From Deltaproteobacteria bacterium (GTDB lineage Bacteria > Desulfobacterota > Desulfobacteria > Desulfobacterales > UBA5852), in assembly GCA_020444045.1 (NCBI GenBank), contig JAHLLS010000021.1:39626-103625 (forward strand): a stretch of DNA of 64,000 nucleotides. Direction: 5' to 3'. The notes below the pieces were generated by a model. That model was not told where the DNA came from. It did not search any database and saw nothing but the letters and a program-made list of their open reading frames with translations. A program made the translations under genes and the position numbers. Below are positions 1 to 8,587 of this stretch, piece after piece. Each line of letters opens with the position of its first letter. Within the stretch, counting starts at the first letter, position 1.

Positions 1-34
1 GGGACAACGCTGGTGGTGGTGGCACCTGACCTGA
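1..34 (+). CDS. trpL: trp leader peptide, 3' part only
   Basis: The window opens inside a short reading frame that reads G-Q-R-W-W-W-W-H-L-T-stop. Four consecutive TGG (Trp) codons lie at 11-22 and the TGA stop at 32-34. It sits about 195 bases upstream of trpE and is followed by stacked hairpins ending in U-runs. Runs of Trp codons just before such hairpins are the hallmark of ribosome-mediated attenuation of trp operons: ribosome stalling on the Trp codons reports low charged tRNA-Trp. The start codon is outside the window, so length and ribosome binding site cannot be given. A chance run of TGG codons is unlikely at this exact place, but translation is inferred. Confidence 0.78.
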   Translation, partial: GQRWWWWHLT

Positions 35-39
35 GGCGC

Positions 40-151
40 ACCGCCGGTTACCGCACCCTTCCGACATTATAAGATCAGCGCAACCGTGGGCCGCCTCAAT
101 TGCCCGCGGTTCTGTTTTTTAGGCCGTGGTCATACCAACCACGGCTTTTTA
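40..151 (+). promoter_or_regulatory. trp attenuator (tandem hairpins, terminator at 123-151)
   Basis: Two hairpins can be drawn. Stem A pairs 82-91 (AACCGTGGGC) with 102-111 (GCCCGCGGTT) and is followed by a T-run at 115-120. Stem B pairs 123-130 (GCCGTGGT) with 138-145 (ACCACGGC) and is followed by TTTTT at 146-150, a classic intrinsic terminator. The downstream arm of A (104-109, CCGCGG) can instead pair with the upstream arm of B (124-129, CCGTGG), giving the mutually exclusive antiterminator expected of a trp attenuator. The Trp codons can themselves pair, using wobble, with ACCGCC at 40-45. The Trp codons are about 60 bases from stem A, so the relay between stalling and antitermination is not the simple E. 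coli geometry. Confidence 0.75.
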
Positions 152-227
152 TTTGTTGGCAAACGCCCATAGGCCCAGGGTATGGCCGGACAAACCGTGT
201 ACCACTATTCTCCCGGAGGAGATCACG

Positions 228-1730
228 ATGTTGTTGAATCAGTTTCCAACCCGTGAAAATTTCTACGCTGCCTGCCAACAGGCCAATGTCATTCCGGTCT
301 GTTCGGAAATTCTGGCCGACACCGAGACCCCCGTTTCAATGCTTGGCCGGTTCTATCGGCAGAATGCCGATCTTTTCCTTTTTGAAAGCGTCGAGGGCGG
401 CGAGCGCTGGGGGCGCTACAGTTTCATGGGAACATCGGCCCGCTGCCATGTCCGCGTTTTCACCGACGTGGTGACGGTCCAGGAAAACGGACACGAAGAA
501 CGGATCCTTCATGAGGGCCAGCCACTTGCGATTTTAAAGTCCCTCATGGCCGCCTACCAGCCGGCGGTCATCCCCGAATTGCCGCGTTTCTGGGGCGGCC
601 TGGTCGGCTACATGACCTATGAAGCCGTCAGTTTTCTGGAAGCCATCCCCCATCGATGGCCGGCGGACAAAGCCCTGGCGCATTTTGTGATTCCCGACGA
701 GCTCTTGATCTTTGACAACGTAAGCCACACGTTGACGCTCGTCGCCCTCACCTTTATCAAAAACGGCATCACGCCCGAGATGGCCTATGACGAAGCCCGC
801 CAGCGACTGGATCGCCAATTGCAGCGCCTGGCGGACCCCCTGCCCGCAGCCCCCTCGATTTCCGCCGCTACCGAAGCCGGCCCGTTGGAACCGGTCTATC
901 CCGATGCCGACTTCAGGGAAGCGGTCCAGACCGTCAAACGCCATATCCGGTCCGGGGATATCATCCAGGCCGTCATTTCCCAGCCTTTTGTCTGTGATTC
1001 GCCTCCCGACCTGTGGTCCCTCTATCGTTCCCAGCGCTATATCAACCCCTCGCCCTATCTCTTCTATTTGAACCTGGACGGCATGGCACTGGTGGGCTCG
1101 TCTCCCGAAACCATGGTGCGCCTGGAAAACGGATCCGCAACCCTGCGCCCCATTGCCGGCACCCGCCCGCGCGGTGGCAATGACCGTGAGGATCGACAAC
1201 TGGCCAGTGAACTGCTGGAAGATGAAAAAGAGAAGGCCGAGCATTTGATGCTGGTCGACCTGGGGCGCAACGATCTCGGGCGTGTGGCCGAGACCGGCAC
1301 GGTCCAGGTGACGGATCTGATGGTGGTCGAGCGCTATTCCCATGTCATGCATCTCGTATCGAATATCACCTGCGATCTGCAGCCCGACTGTGACGCCTTC
1401 GATCTGCTGGCGGCAACATTTCCCGCCGGCACCCTGAGCGGGGCGCCCAAGATTCGCGCCATGGAAATTATCGCCGATCTGGAAAAACAACCCCGGGGAC
1501 CTTACGGCGGCGCGGTTGGCTATATCTCTTTCAACGGCAACATGGACATGGCCATTACCATCCGCACGGCCTGCATCGAAGACAATCGCCTGACCGTTCG
1601 GGCCGGCGCCGGTATTGTAGCGGACTCCGACCCCGAAAGCGAACGCCTTGAAACAGTCAACAAAGCCATGGCCATGGACCGCGCCCTGAAGATGCTGCGT
1701 CCGCTGACGGCGAAAGGAGCCGGATCATGA
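228..1730 (+). CDS. trpE: anthranilate synthase component I
   Basis: 500 aa; converts chorismate plus ammonia to anthranilate, the first committed step of tryptophan synthesis, together with TrpG. The N-terminal part has the FESVEGGERWGRYSF segment that in this family lines the Trp feedback site. The chorismate-binding half shows GTRPRGG, the DLGRNDLGRV segment and TFPAGTLSGAPK, all family signatures. The ATG at 228 is preceded by a good ribosome binding site (GGAGGAGA at about 216-223). The frame stays open upstream to 126, but that stretch overlaps the attenuator terminator, so the later start is chosen. The stop overlaps the trpG start (ATGA). Expression should be controlled by the Trp attenuator upstream. 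Confidence 0.96.
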   Translation: MLLNQFPTRENFYAACQQANVIPVCSEILADTETPVSMLGRFYRQNADLFLFESVEGGERWGRYSFMGTSARCHVRVFTDVVTVQENGHEERILHEGQPLAILKSLMAAYQPAVIPELPRFWGGLVGYMTYEAVSFLEAIPHRWPADKALAHFVIPDELLIFDNVSHTLTLVALTFIKNGITPEMAYDEARQRLDRQLQRLADPLPAAPSISAATEAGPLEPVYPDADFREAVQTVKRHIRSGDIIQAVISQPFVCDSPPDLWSLYRSQRYINPSPYLFYLNLDGMALVGSSPETMVRLENGSATLRPIAGTRPRGGNDREDRQLASELLEDEKEKAEHLMLVDLGRNDLGRVAETGTVQVTDLMVVERYSHVMHLVSNITCDLQPDCDAFDLLAATFPAGTLSGAPKIRAMEIIADLEKQPRGPYGGAVGYISFNGNMDMAITIRTACIEDNRLTVRAGAGIVADSDPESERLETVNKAMAMDRALKMLRPLTAKGAGS

Positions 1731-2308
1731 TCCTGATGATCGACAATTTTGATTCTTTCACCTATAATCTGGTCCAGTATCTGCGCCAACTGGGCGCCGA
1801 GGTGCAGGTGGCCCGCAACAACGCCCTGACCGTTGACGCCGTGGGCCAGCTGGCGCCGGAGGCTATCGTGGTATCCCCCGGTCCCGGGCAACCCCAGGCG
1901 GCCGGCATATCGATGGATACCATCCGCACCTTTTCCGGACGCATTCCGATCCTCGGCATCTGTCTCGGCCACCAGGCCATTGCCGCCGCATTCGGGAGTA
2001 AGATTATTGCCGCCCGTCAGCTGATGCATGGCAAGACATCCACCGTGACAGCCGACGGACAGGCGGTCTATCGCGGCATTACCAAACCGTTCAAGGCCAT
2101 GCGGTATCATTCACTGGCCGTCGAGCGGGCCAGCCTGCCGGACTGTCTGACCGTCACGGCCGAGTCCGAGGATGGCGAAATCATGGGAATCCGGCATCGC
2201 AGCCACATGACGGAGGGGCTCCAGTTTCACCCTGAATCCATTATGACCACGGTCGGTAAACGCTTGCTGAGAAACTTTTTAAGGGGTGCCACATCGTCCC
2301 GACCATAA
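1727..2308 (+). CDS. trpG: anthranilate synthase component II (glutamine amidotransferase)
   Basis: 193 aa class-I glutamine amidotransferase that supplies ammonia to TrpE. The nucleophile elbow GICLGHQ places the catalytic Cys at about residue 79, PGPGQP forms the oxyanion-side loop, and FHPES near the C-terminus carries the His-Glu pair. Full family length, not fused to TrpD. It overlaps trpE by four bases with a Shine-Dalgarno (AAAGGAG) inside the end of trpE, implying translational coupling. In some bacteria this subunit is shared with p-aminobenzoate synthase (PabA); position inside the trp operon makes the trp role primary. Confidence 0.95.
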   Translation: MILMIDNFDSFTYNLVQYLRQLGAEVQVARNNALTVDAVGQLAPEAIVVSPGPGQPQAAGISMDTIRTFSGRIPILGICLGHQAIAAAFGSKIIAARQLMHGKTSTVTADGQAVYRGITKPFKAMRYHSLAVERASLPDCLTVTAESEDGEIMGIRHRSHMTEGLQFHPESIMTTVGKRLLRNFLRGATSSRP

Positions 2309-2328
2309 AAACAGGAGGGTACGCCAAG

Positions 2329-3348
2329 ATGTTTCGTGATCACCTCAAAAAAATCATCGAAGGTGTCCATTTGGATGAAAACCAGATGGCGGACGTCATG
2401 ACGGAAATCTTTTCGGGCAGCCTCACCGATGCTCAGATCGGGGCCTTCATGGGCGCCCTGGCCACCAAAGGCGAAACCGATCAGGAACTGGCCGGCGCCG
2501 CCCGGGCCATGCGCCGCAAAGCTCACCGGATCCAATCTTCGGCCGGCACCATCGTCGACACCTGCGGGACCGGAGGAGACGGTGCCAGCACGTTCAATAT
2601 TTCGACGACCACGGCCTTCGTGGTGGCCGGATGCGACATCACGGTCGCCAAACACGGCAACCGCTCGGTATCCAGCAAATGTGGCAGTGCCGACGTACTG
2701 GAAGCGCTCGGTGTGCGGCTGGACGTAGACCCGGAGCTGGTGGAAGAAGCCGTGGAAGATATCGGCATCGGCTTTCTCTTCGCGCCCCTCTACCACAGCG
2801 CGATGCGGTTTGCCGCAACGGCCCGTAAAGAAGTGGGCCTGCGCAGCATCTTCAATATGTTGGGCCCCTTGACCAACCCGGCCGGTGCCAACTGTCAGAT
2901 CATCGGCGTCTATGCACCGCAATTGACGGAGATGTTTGCCCATACCCTGCGGCTGCTGGGATCGCGCCAGGCGTATGTGGTGCACGGCCACGACGGCCTG
3001 GATGAAATATCGGTCTGTGCGCCTACCCGTATATCCGAATTGAAAGAAGGGCAGGTGCGCACCTTCAATCTCAATCCCGAAGCGCATTTCGATGCCCTGG
3101 CCGACCCGGGCGACCTGGTAGGAGGCGATCCGGCCACGAATGCGGATATCACGCGCCGGATTCTGGAAGGCGAGACAGGTCCCCGTCGCAATGTCGTGCT
3201 GCTGAACGCCGCCGCCGCCCTGACCGCCGCCGGCAAGGCAACCGATTTTGCCGACGGTATCGAACAAGCCGCGCAAGCCATCGACAGCGGCGCGGCGAAG
3301 GATAAACTGGCGGCCCTGGCCGCATTCACCCAGGAGCATGCCCCCTGA
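2329..3348 (+). CDS. trpD: anthranilate phosphoribosyltransferase
   Basis: 339 aa; transfers the phosphoribosyl group from PRPP to anthranilate. The glycine-rich PRPP site GTGGDGASTFNIST is visible at about residues 79-92 and KHGNRSVSSKCGSADVLEALG follows, both diagnostic of the TrpD family rather than thymidine phosphorylase. The ATG at 2329 has a strong ribosome binding site (AGGAGG at about 2312-2317). It lies 20 bases after trpG, third gene of the operon. Length matches stand-alone TrpD enzymes. Confidence 0.96.
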   Translation: MFRDHLKKIIEGVHLDENQMADVMTEIFSGSLTDAQIGAFMGALATKGETDQELAGAARAMRRKAHRIQSSAGTIVDTCGTGGDGASTFNISTTTAFVVAGCDITVAKHGNRSVSSKCGSADVLEALGVRLDVDPELVEEAVEDIGIGFLFAPLYHSAMRFAATARKEVGLRSIFNMLGPLTNPAGANCQIIGVYAPQLTEMFAHTLRLLGSRQAYVVHGHDGLDEISVCAPTRISELKEGQVRTFNLNPEAHFDALADPGDLVGGDPATNADITRRILEGETGPRRNVVLLNAAAALTAAGKATDFADGIEQAAQAIDSGAAKDKLAALAAFTQEHAP

Positions 3349-3409
3349 ACCGCTTCATACCATCGACATGCCGGCAACCTTCTGTGACCGGCTGGAGACA
3401 TAGAACACC

Positions 3410-4207
3410 GTGGATATTTTGACTCGAATCGTAGCGCGCAAGAAAGAAGAAATCGAAGCGGCCCAACGCCGGGAGCCACTCGACAGGCTGCGCGAAGCCG
3501 CCACGCATCGCCATGATCAGCGCTCCTTTTATGACGCGTTAAAACAGCCTGGACCCAGAGGCGCCAATATCATCGCCGAAATCAAACGCGCATCGCCCTC
3601 CAAGGGACCATTGCGGATCGATTTGGACCCGGCGGATCTGGCCCGGGCCTATGCCGCCGGCGGTGCCGTGGCCCTTTCGGTGCTGACCGATCGCGATTTC
3701 TTTCAGGGCAACCCGGAAGACCTCAGGACCGCCCGGAACGCCGTCCCCTTACCGGTCTTGCGGAAAGACTTCCTCATCAACGACTACCAGATCTATGCGT
3801 CAAGTGCCATGGGGGCGGATGCCGTGCTTCTGATCTGCCGTATCCTGTCCCGACGGCAACTGACGGATTTGCTTGCCCTCAGCCGATCATTGGGCATGGA
3901 TGCCCTGGTTGAAATCCATACAATGGAAGACCTGGAAATGGCGCAAACTTGCGGCGCCCGCCTGATCGGCATCAACAACCGGAATTTAGCCACTTTTGAA
4001 ACGGATATCCGCACCGCCATGGTCATGGCGAAGCAGCTGTCTGCCGGACAAATCCCTGTCGCGGCCAGCGGTATCGCAGGAATCGAGGACGTGGAAGCCA
4101 ATCTGGCGCAGGGTGTTTTTAATTTTCTGATCGGCGAAAGCCTGGTTCGGTCGGACAATCCTAGCGCCCGGCTGGCGTCGTTGCTGCCGCTTCCGCCAGG
4201 ACCTTGA
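3410..4207 (+). CDS. trpC: indole-3-glycerol phosphate synthase
   Basis: 265 aa TIM-barrel enzyme that decarboxylates and closes the ring of CdRP to give indole-3-glycerol phosphate. Signature segments include IIAEIKRASPSKG (catalytic Lys and phosphate region), VLRKDFL, and GINNRNL further on. The best start is GTG at 3410, with a GGAGA ribosome binding site about ten bases upstream; no in-frame ATG lies nearby. It follows trpD by about 60 bases. It is separate from trpF, unlike the E. coli TrpC-TrpF fusion. Confidence 0.94.
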   Translation: MDILTRIVARKKEEIEAAQRREPLDRLREAATHRHDQRSFYDALKQPGPRGANIIAEIKRASPSKGPLRIDLDPADLARAYAAGGAVALSVLTDRDFFQGNPEDLRTARNAVPLPVLRKDFLINDYQIYASSAMGADAVLLICRILSRRQLTDLLALSRSLGMDALVEIHTMEDLEMAQTCGARLIGINNRNLATFETDIRTAMVMAKQLSAGQIPVAASGIAGIEDVEANLAQGVFNFLIGESLVRSDNPSARLASLLPLPPGP

Positions 4208-4219
4208 ATTTGAGCGAGA

Positions 4220-4903
4220 ATGCGAACGGTGAATACGATCTTCCCCCTGTTCCCACCCCAGATTAAAATTTGCGGTCTTACCTCGGCCCGCGAAGCACAA
4301 GCCTGCGTTGCTGCCGGGGCCGATGCGATCGGGTTTATTTCCTATCCGAAAAGCCCGCGCCACCTTGAGGACGCGGCCATCAGGCGCATCACCGCGCACC
4401 TGCCGCGCACCGTCTGCCCCGTCGGGGTATTCGTCAATGAGGACTTCGAGCGGATCATGCAAGCCGTCGACATGGGTGGCCTTAAGGGGGTTCAATTGCA
4501 CGGCCAGGAGGATCCCGGCCTGGTGGAAGCCCTGACCGCAGAGGGACTGACCGTCATCAAGGCCGTGTTTGTCAATGGAAACCCGCCCCTGGAAGCCGCA
4601 GCGCGCTACCCCGCCACCGCCTTTCTGGTGGAATGCGCTGGCGGCCCCCTTCCCGGGGGAAATGCCATGGATTGGAACTGGGCCGATGCACGCCAGCTTC
4701 CGGCGGACCGCCCGGTGATCCTGGCCGGTGGATTGAACCCGGACAACATCGCCATTGCCATCGCCGCCGGAGGACCCGCTGCGGTGGATGTCAGTTCGGG
4801 GGTCGAAATCAGCCCCGGGCGCAAGGATATGGCTAAAGTTGCCGCCTTCTGCCGGGCCGTAGCCGCGTGTGGGGCAACCACCTGTTTAAAAATCTTCGGT
4901 TGA
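4220..4903 (+). CDS. trpF: phosphoribosylanthranilate isomerase
   Basis: 227 aa TIM-barrel isomerase (Amadori rearrangement of PRA to CdRP). KICGLTSAREAQ near the N-terminus carries the catalytic Cys, and DVSSGVE near the C-terminus carries the catalytic Asp; GVQLHGQED and LAGGLNPDN are further family segments. It is the last gene of this trp cluster: trpB and trpA do not follow, and the next gene (aat) is on the other strand. The first 12 or so residues before KICGLT are longer than usual, so the true start could be slightly downstream. Confidence 0.93.
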   Translation: MRTVNTIFPLFPPQIKICGLTSAREAQACVAAGADAIGFISYPKSPRHLEDAAIRRITAHLPRTVCPVGVFVNEDFERIMQAVDMGGLKGVQLHGQEDPGLVEALTAEGLTVIKAVFVNGNPPLEAAARYPATAFLVECAGGPLPGGNAMDWNWADARQLPADRPVILAGGLNPDNIAIAIAAGGPAAVDVSSGVEISPGRKDMAKVAAFCRAVAACGATTCLKIFG

Positions 4904-4922
4904 CCGTTGACGCCACGCGAGT

Positions 4923-5654
4923 TCAGCTATCCGCGCCCATCCGGTTCGACACCAGACCGATACCGCCGGCTTCCGCAAAACGCCACCCACCTTGCCGCGT
5001 AGGCTGTTTCAAGGCCAACTGCAGCTCCTGCATGAACTGACTCCGGGGGATTTCCCGGGCGCCGAACTGCATCAGGTGGTCGGTGGTCACCTGGCAGTCG
5101 ATTAACGCAAAACCGTCATGCCGCAAGCCGTCCGCCAGGCTGACCAAGGCCACCTTCGAGGCATTGGCGACACGCGTAAACATGGATTCGCCAAAGAAAC
5201 AGCCCCCCAAAGAAACGCCATACAACCCACCGGCCAACGCATCGCCCTCCCAGGCTTCCACCGAATGCGCTAAACCGGCGGCGTGCAGCCGCTCATAGGC
5301 CGAAATCATTTCCGGCACGATCCAGGTCCCGGGGTGGTCTGGCCCGCGGTTTCCGGCGCAGGCCCGTATAACGCGGCCAAAGGCGGTGTCCATCGTGACG
5401 GTAAAGCGGCTGCGGCGCATGAGTTTGCGGAGGGAACGCGAGACATGGACGGCTTCGGGATAGAGCACCAGGCGGGGGTCCGGTGACCACCAGAGGATCG
5501 GATCGTCTTCGGTGTACCAGGGGAAGATTCCCTGGCGATAGGCCTGCACCAGGCGTTCGATGCTGAGGTCCCCACCCACGGCCAGGAGGCCTTCTGCGAT
5601 GGCCATATGGGCCGGTGGAAAGGTAAGTTTGCGGGAGAGTCGAAAAACGGGCAT
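4923..5654 (-). CDS. aat: leucyl/phenylalanyl-tRNA-protein transferase
   Basis: 243 aa; attaches Leu or Phe from aminoacyl-tRNA to proteins with N-terminal Lys or Arg, creating N-degrons. Family motifs are clear: GIFPWY near residue 44, WWSPDPR, HSVEAWEGDALAGGLYGVSLGGCFFGESMF. It lies downstream of clpA and clpS on the same strand, so substrate tagging (Aat), recognition (ClpS) and unfolding (ClpA) are encoded together. The ATG at 5654 is the first possible start because an in-frame stop lies just upstream; its ribosome binding site is weak. Confidence 0.95.
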   Translation of the reverse strand: MPVFRLSRKLTFPPAHMAIAEGLLAVGGDLSIERLVQAYRQGIFPWYTEDDPILWWSPDPRLVLYPEAVHVSRSLRKLMRRSRFTVTMDTAFGRVIRACAGNRGPDHPGTWIVPEMISAYERLHAAGLAHSVEAWEGDALAGGLYGVSLGGCFFGESMFTRVANASKVALVSLADGLRHDGFALIDCQVTTDHLMQFGAREIPRSQFMQELQLALKQPTRQGGWRFAEAGGIGLVSNRMGADS

Positions 5655-5772
5655 AGGCGATCACATCAGCCGCATATCGCTCGTTGAAGGAGGGAGACAC
5701 GGTGGCGCGTTATCGTGACGACAAAGGCTGACTGATTTTCGACGAACGATAAAAGGCTGCCACCGTTTCGAG

Positions 5773-8013
5773 TCATTCCATCTTGAACGTCAACCCCTCA
5801 TCATTGCGATCCACGAAAACAACCCCACCCTTGACCAGCTTTCCGAAAAGAATTTCATCCGCCAGCCGGTCCTTGATTTTTTTCTGGATCACGCGCGCAA
5901 GGGGACGAGCGCCGTAATTGGGGTCGTATCCTTCACGGGCCAGCCAATTGCGAGCCGCGTCCGAGATGTTGATGTAGATTTTTTTGCCGGCCATCTGATC
6001 GTTAAGTTCAATGATGAACTTGTCCACGATCTGCTCCATGATCTCAACCGTGAGCGCATGAAAAAGAATGGTGCCGTCAAGCCGATTGCGAAATTCCGGG
6101 CTGAAAAAACGTTCAATCGCTTTTTGCCCCTTGGCTTTGGTATCTTTGGTTTTATCCCCGAAACCAATGGTTTGGTTGCCCATCTCACGTGTGCCGGCAT
6201 TGGACGTCATGATGAGGATAACATTGCGGAAATCCGCTTTTTTCCCATTGTTGTCGGTGAGGGTGGCATGATCCATCACCTGCAGCAGGATGTTGTAGAC
6301 ATCCGGGTGCGCTTTTTCAATTTCGTCCATCAGGAGGATACTGTGGGGGTGTTTGCGGATGCCGTCGGTCAGCAAGCCTCCCTGGTCGAATCCAACGTAG
6401 CCCGGGGGCGCGCCGATCAACCGTGCAACCGCGTGTTTTTCCATGTACTCGCTCATGTCGAATCGCAGGAATTCGACCCCCAAGAGGCGCGACAGTTGCA
6501 GGGCCACCTCGGTTTTACCAACCCCGGTGGGTCCCGTGAACAGGAACGACCCCACCGGTTTGCCCGGTGTTCCCAATCCAGCCCGCGACCGTTTGATGGA
6601 GGTGGCCAATGACGCAATCGCCTCATCCTGTCCGAAGACCACCTCTTTCAAATGCGACGCCAGTTTTTCAAGCTTCACCTTGTCGGTGGTCGACACGCTC
6701 TGGGGCGGTATCTTGGCCATCTTAGCCACGATTTTTTCAATGTCCGCCGGATTGATCTTGGTTCGACGCGAGGACCCGGCCAGACGCACGAAGGCCCCGG
6801 CCTCATCGATCACGTCGATGGCCTTGTCCGGCAAAAACCGATCGTTGACATATTTGGCCGACAGCTCGGCCGCTGCTTTGAGCGCCGTATCCGTGTAGCT
6901 GATGCCGTGATGGTCTTCATAACGGCTTTTGAGGCCCTTCAATATTTTGACGGTTTGGGGAACCGACGGTTCCGCAATTTCAATTTTCTCGAACCGTCGC
7001 GAAAGGGCGCGATCCTTTTCGAAATGATTTTTGTATTCTTCATAGGTGCTTGACCCGATGCAGCGCAATTCCCCGGATGTCAGCACCGGCTTCAGAATAT
7101 TGGAGGCGTCCATGGAGCCCCCACTGGTGGCACCCGCGCCGACGATCGTATGGATTTCATCGATGAACAAAACCGCGTCGGGCCGTTTTTTGAGTTCGTT
7201 GATGACCCCTTTGAGACGCTTTTCGAAATCCCCTCGATATTTGGTCCCCGCTAACAGCCCTCCCAGGTCAAGGGCATAGATCCGCACATCACGCAGCAGG
7301 TCGGGCACCTCACCCGCCTGGATCCGCTGGGCCAGCCCCTCGGCAATGGCGGTTTTACCCACACCGGGATCACCAACGAAGACCGGATTGTTCTTGCGGC
7401 GGCGGCAGAGAACCTGCAGCGTCCGCTCCAGTTCGGGTTCCCGGCCAATGAGGGGATCCAGCCGCCCCTCGGCGGCTTTTTCCACCAGATCGACCGTATA
7501 GGCTTCGAGTGGATTTTGAGATTCTTTCTTTTCTTTGCCGTCGGCGCCTTTATGGGGGTCACCCAGACCGGGCTGCAGGGGATCCACTTCAGCATCGTGG
7601 GAGATATAGCTCAGGACGTCAATCCGCGTGAGCCCCTGCGACGATAAAAAGTATTCGGCAAAAGAGTCTTTTTCAAGAAAGATGGACGCCAGGATGTCAC
7701 TGACATTGACCTCTGACTTTTCCGCCGATCGCGCGTGGTTGACGGCACGTTGAATAACGCGCTGGAACCCCAGCGTCTGCTGAAGAACGTACTCCTGGCC
7801 TTCCGGAATACTTTCCACCCGCTCTTCGAAATACTTTTCAAGCTCGCGTTTGAGTTCCTGGACAACACCGCCGCAGCTTTCAATGATTTCTATCCCGGTG
7901 TGGTCGAAGAGGATCGCAAACAGGATATGTTCGGTACTGACATATTCATGTCGGCGTTTTTTGGCTTCCTTGACAGCCAATCCGAGTGTCGCACTGAGTT
8001 CCTTGCTGATCAT
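5773..8013 (-). CDS. clpA: ATP-dependent Clp protease ATP-binding subunit ClpA
   Basis: 746 aa, normal ClpA length. Order: N-terminal Clp_N repeats (to about residue 145), first AAA+ module with Walker A GDPGVGKT, second AAA+ module with Walker A GPTGVGKT and Walker [12 protein letters not shown], then the C-terminal D2-small domain. No ClpB-type middle coiled coil is present. The TIGFG loop in the second module corresponds to the ClpP-docking loop of ClpA/ClpX. Start ATG is 3 bases after the clpS stop, with the ribosome binding site (GGAAAAGGAA) inside the end of clpS, so the two are co-translated. clpP is not in the window. Confidence 0.97.
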   Translation of the reverse strand: MISKELSATLGLAVKEAKKRRHEYVSTEHILFAILFDHTGIEIIESCGGVVQELKRELEKYFEERVESIPEGQEYVLQQTLGFQRVIQRAVNHARSAEKSEVNVSDILASIFLEKDSFAEYFLSSQGLTRIDVLSYISHDAEVDPLQPGLGDPHKGADGKEKKESQNPLEAYTVDLVEKAAEGRLDPLIGREPELERTLQVLCRRRKNNPVFVGDPGVGKTAIAEGLAQRIQAGEVPDLLRDVRIYALDLGGLLAGTKYRGDFEKRLKGVINELKKRPDAVLFIDEIHTIVGAGATSGGSMDASNILKPVLTSGELRCIGSSTYEEYKNHFEKDRALSRRFEKIEIAEPSVPQTVKILKGLKSRYEDHHGISYTDTALKAAAELSAKYVNDRFLPDKAIDVIDEAGAFVRLAGSSRRTKINPADIEKIVAKMAKIPPQSVSTTDKVKLEKLASHLKEVVFGQDEAIASLATSIKRSRAGLGTPGKPVGSFLFTGPTGVGKTEVALQLSRLLGVEFLRFDMSEYMEKHAVARLIGAPPGYVGFDQGGLLTDGIRKHPHSILLMDEIEKAHPDVYNILLQVMDHATLTDNNGKKADFRNVILIMTSNAGTREMGNQTIGFGDKTKDTKAKGQKAIERFFSPEFRNRLDGTILFHALTVEIMEQIVDKFIIELNDQMAGKKIYINISDAARNWLAREGYDPNYGARPLARVIQKKIKDRLADEILFGKLVKGGVVFVDRNDEGLTFKME

Positions 8014-8016
8014 GGT

Positions 8017-8331
8017 TTATTCCTTTTCCATGGTGCATTTTAACGGGAACCCATTCTCACGGGCCAGAGTGTGAACCGTATGAACCTTGCTTTCGGCCAC
8101 TTCAAATGTATAGATGCCGCAAAGACCGGAGCCCTCATTGTGCACATGCAGCATGATCCGCGCTGCTTCATCGTAATGCTTGTGGAATACCTTTACCAGT
8201 ATTTCCACGACGAATTCCATGGTCGTGTAGTCGTCATTGAGCAGCATCACCCGAAACATGGACGGTTCGCGCACTTCAGTGGCATTCTTTGGAAATAATG
8301 CAATATCGGAATCGGAATGGCCCTGACTCAT
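8017..8331 (-). CDS. clpS: ATP-dependent Clp protease adaptor ClpS
   Basis: 104 aa N-recognin that delivers N-degron substrates to ClpA. The LLNDDYTTMEFV stretch forms the binding pocket for the N-terminal residue, and MLHVHNEG supplies the pocket His and the ClpA-contact region. The first 20 residues are the usual flexible tail needed for delivery. A strong ribosome binding site (GGAGGTAAT) precedes the ATG. First gene of the clpS-clpA-aat group. Confidence 0.96.
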   Translation of the reverse strand: MSQGHSDSDIALFPKNATEVREPSMFRVMLLNDDYTTMEFVVEILVKVFHKHYDEAARIMLHVHNEGSGLCGIYTFEVAESKVHTVHTLARENGFPLKCTMEKE

Positions 8332-8587
8332 ATATGTCGATTACCTCCAGAATGATTGCCCGACATCATAAACCCGCAGGTGGGAATTGAATAAGACGTT
8401 TCAATGATAAGCATCACTCACCGCCGTTGTAAAGGTCTATGACCGCATGTAATGGCGTAAAACAATGCGAGGCCCCGATCGCTGGCGGAAGGCGGTATCC
8501 TCACCCTTCAAAGCAGGCGGGGCGTCAGGGAATCGTTCAGCGGTGAATGTATGATGTCATGAGATGATCCGCCGCGGGACCGCGCTG

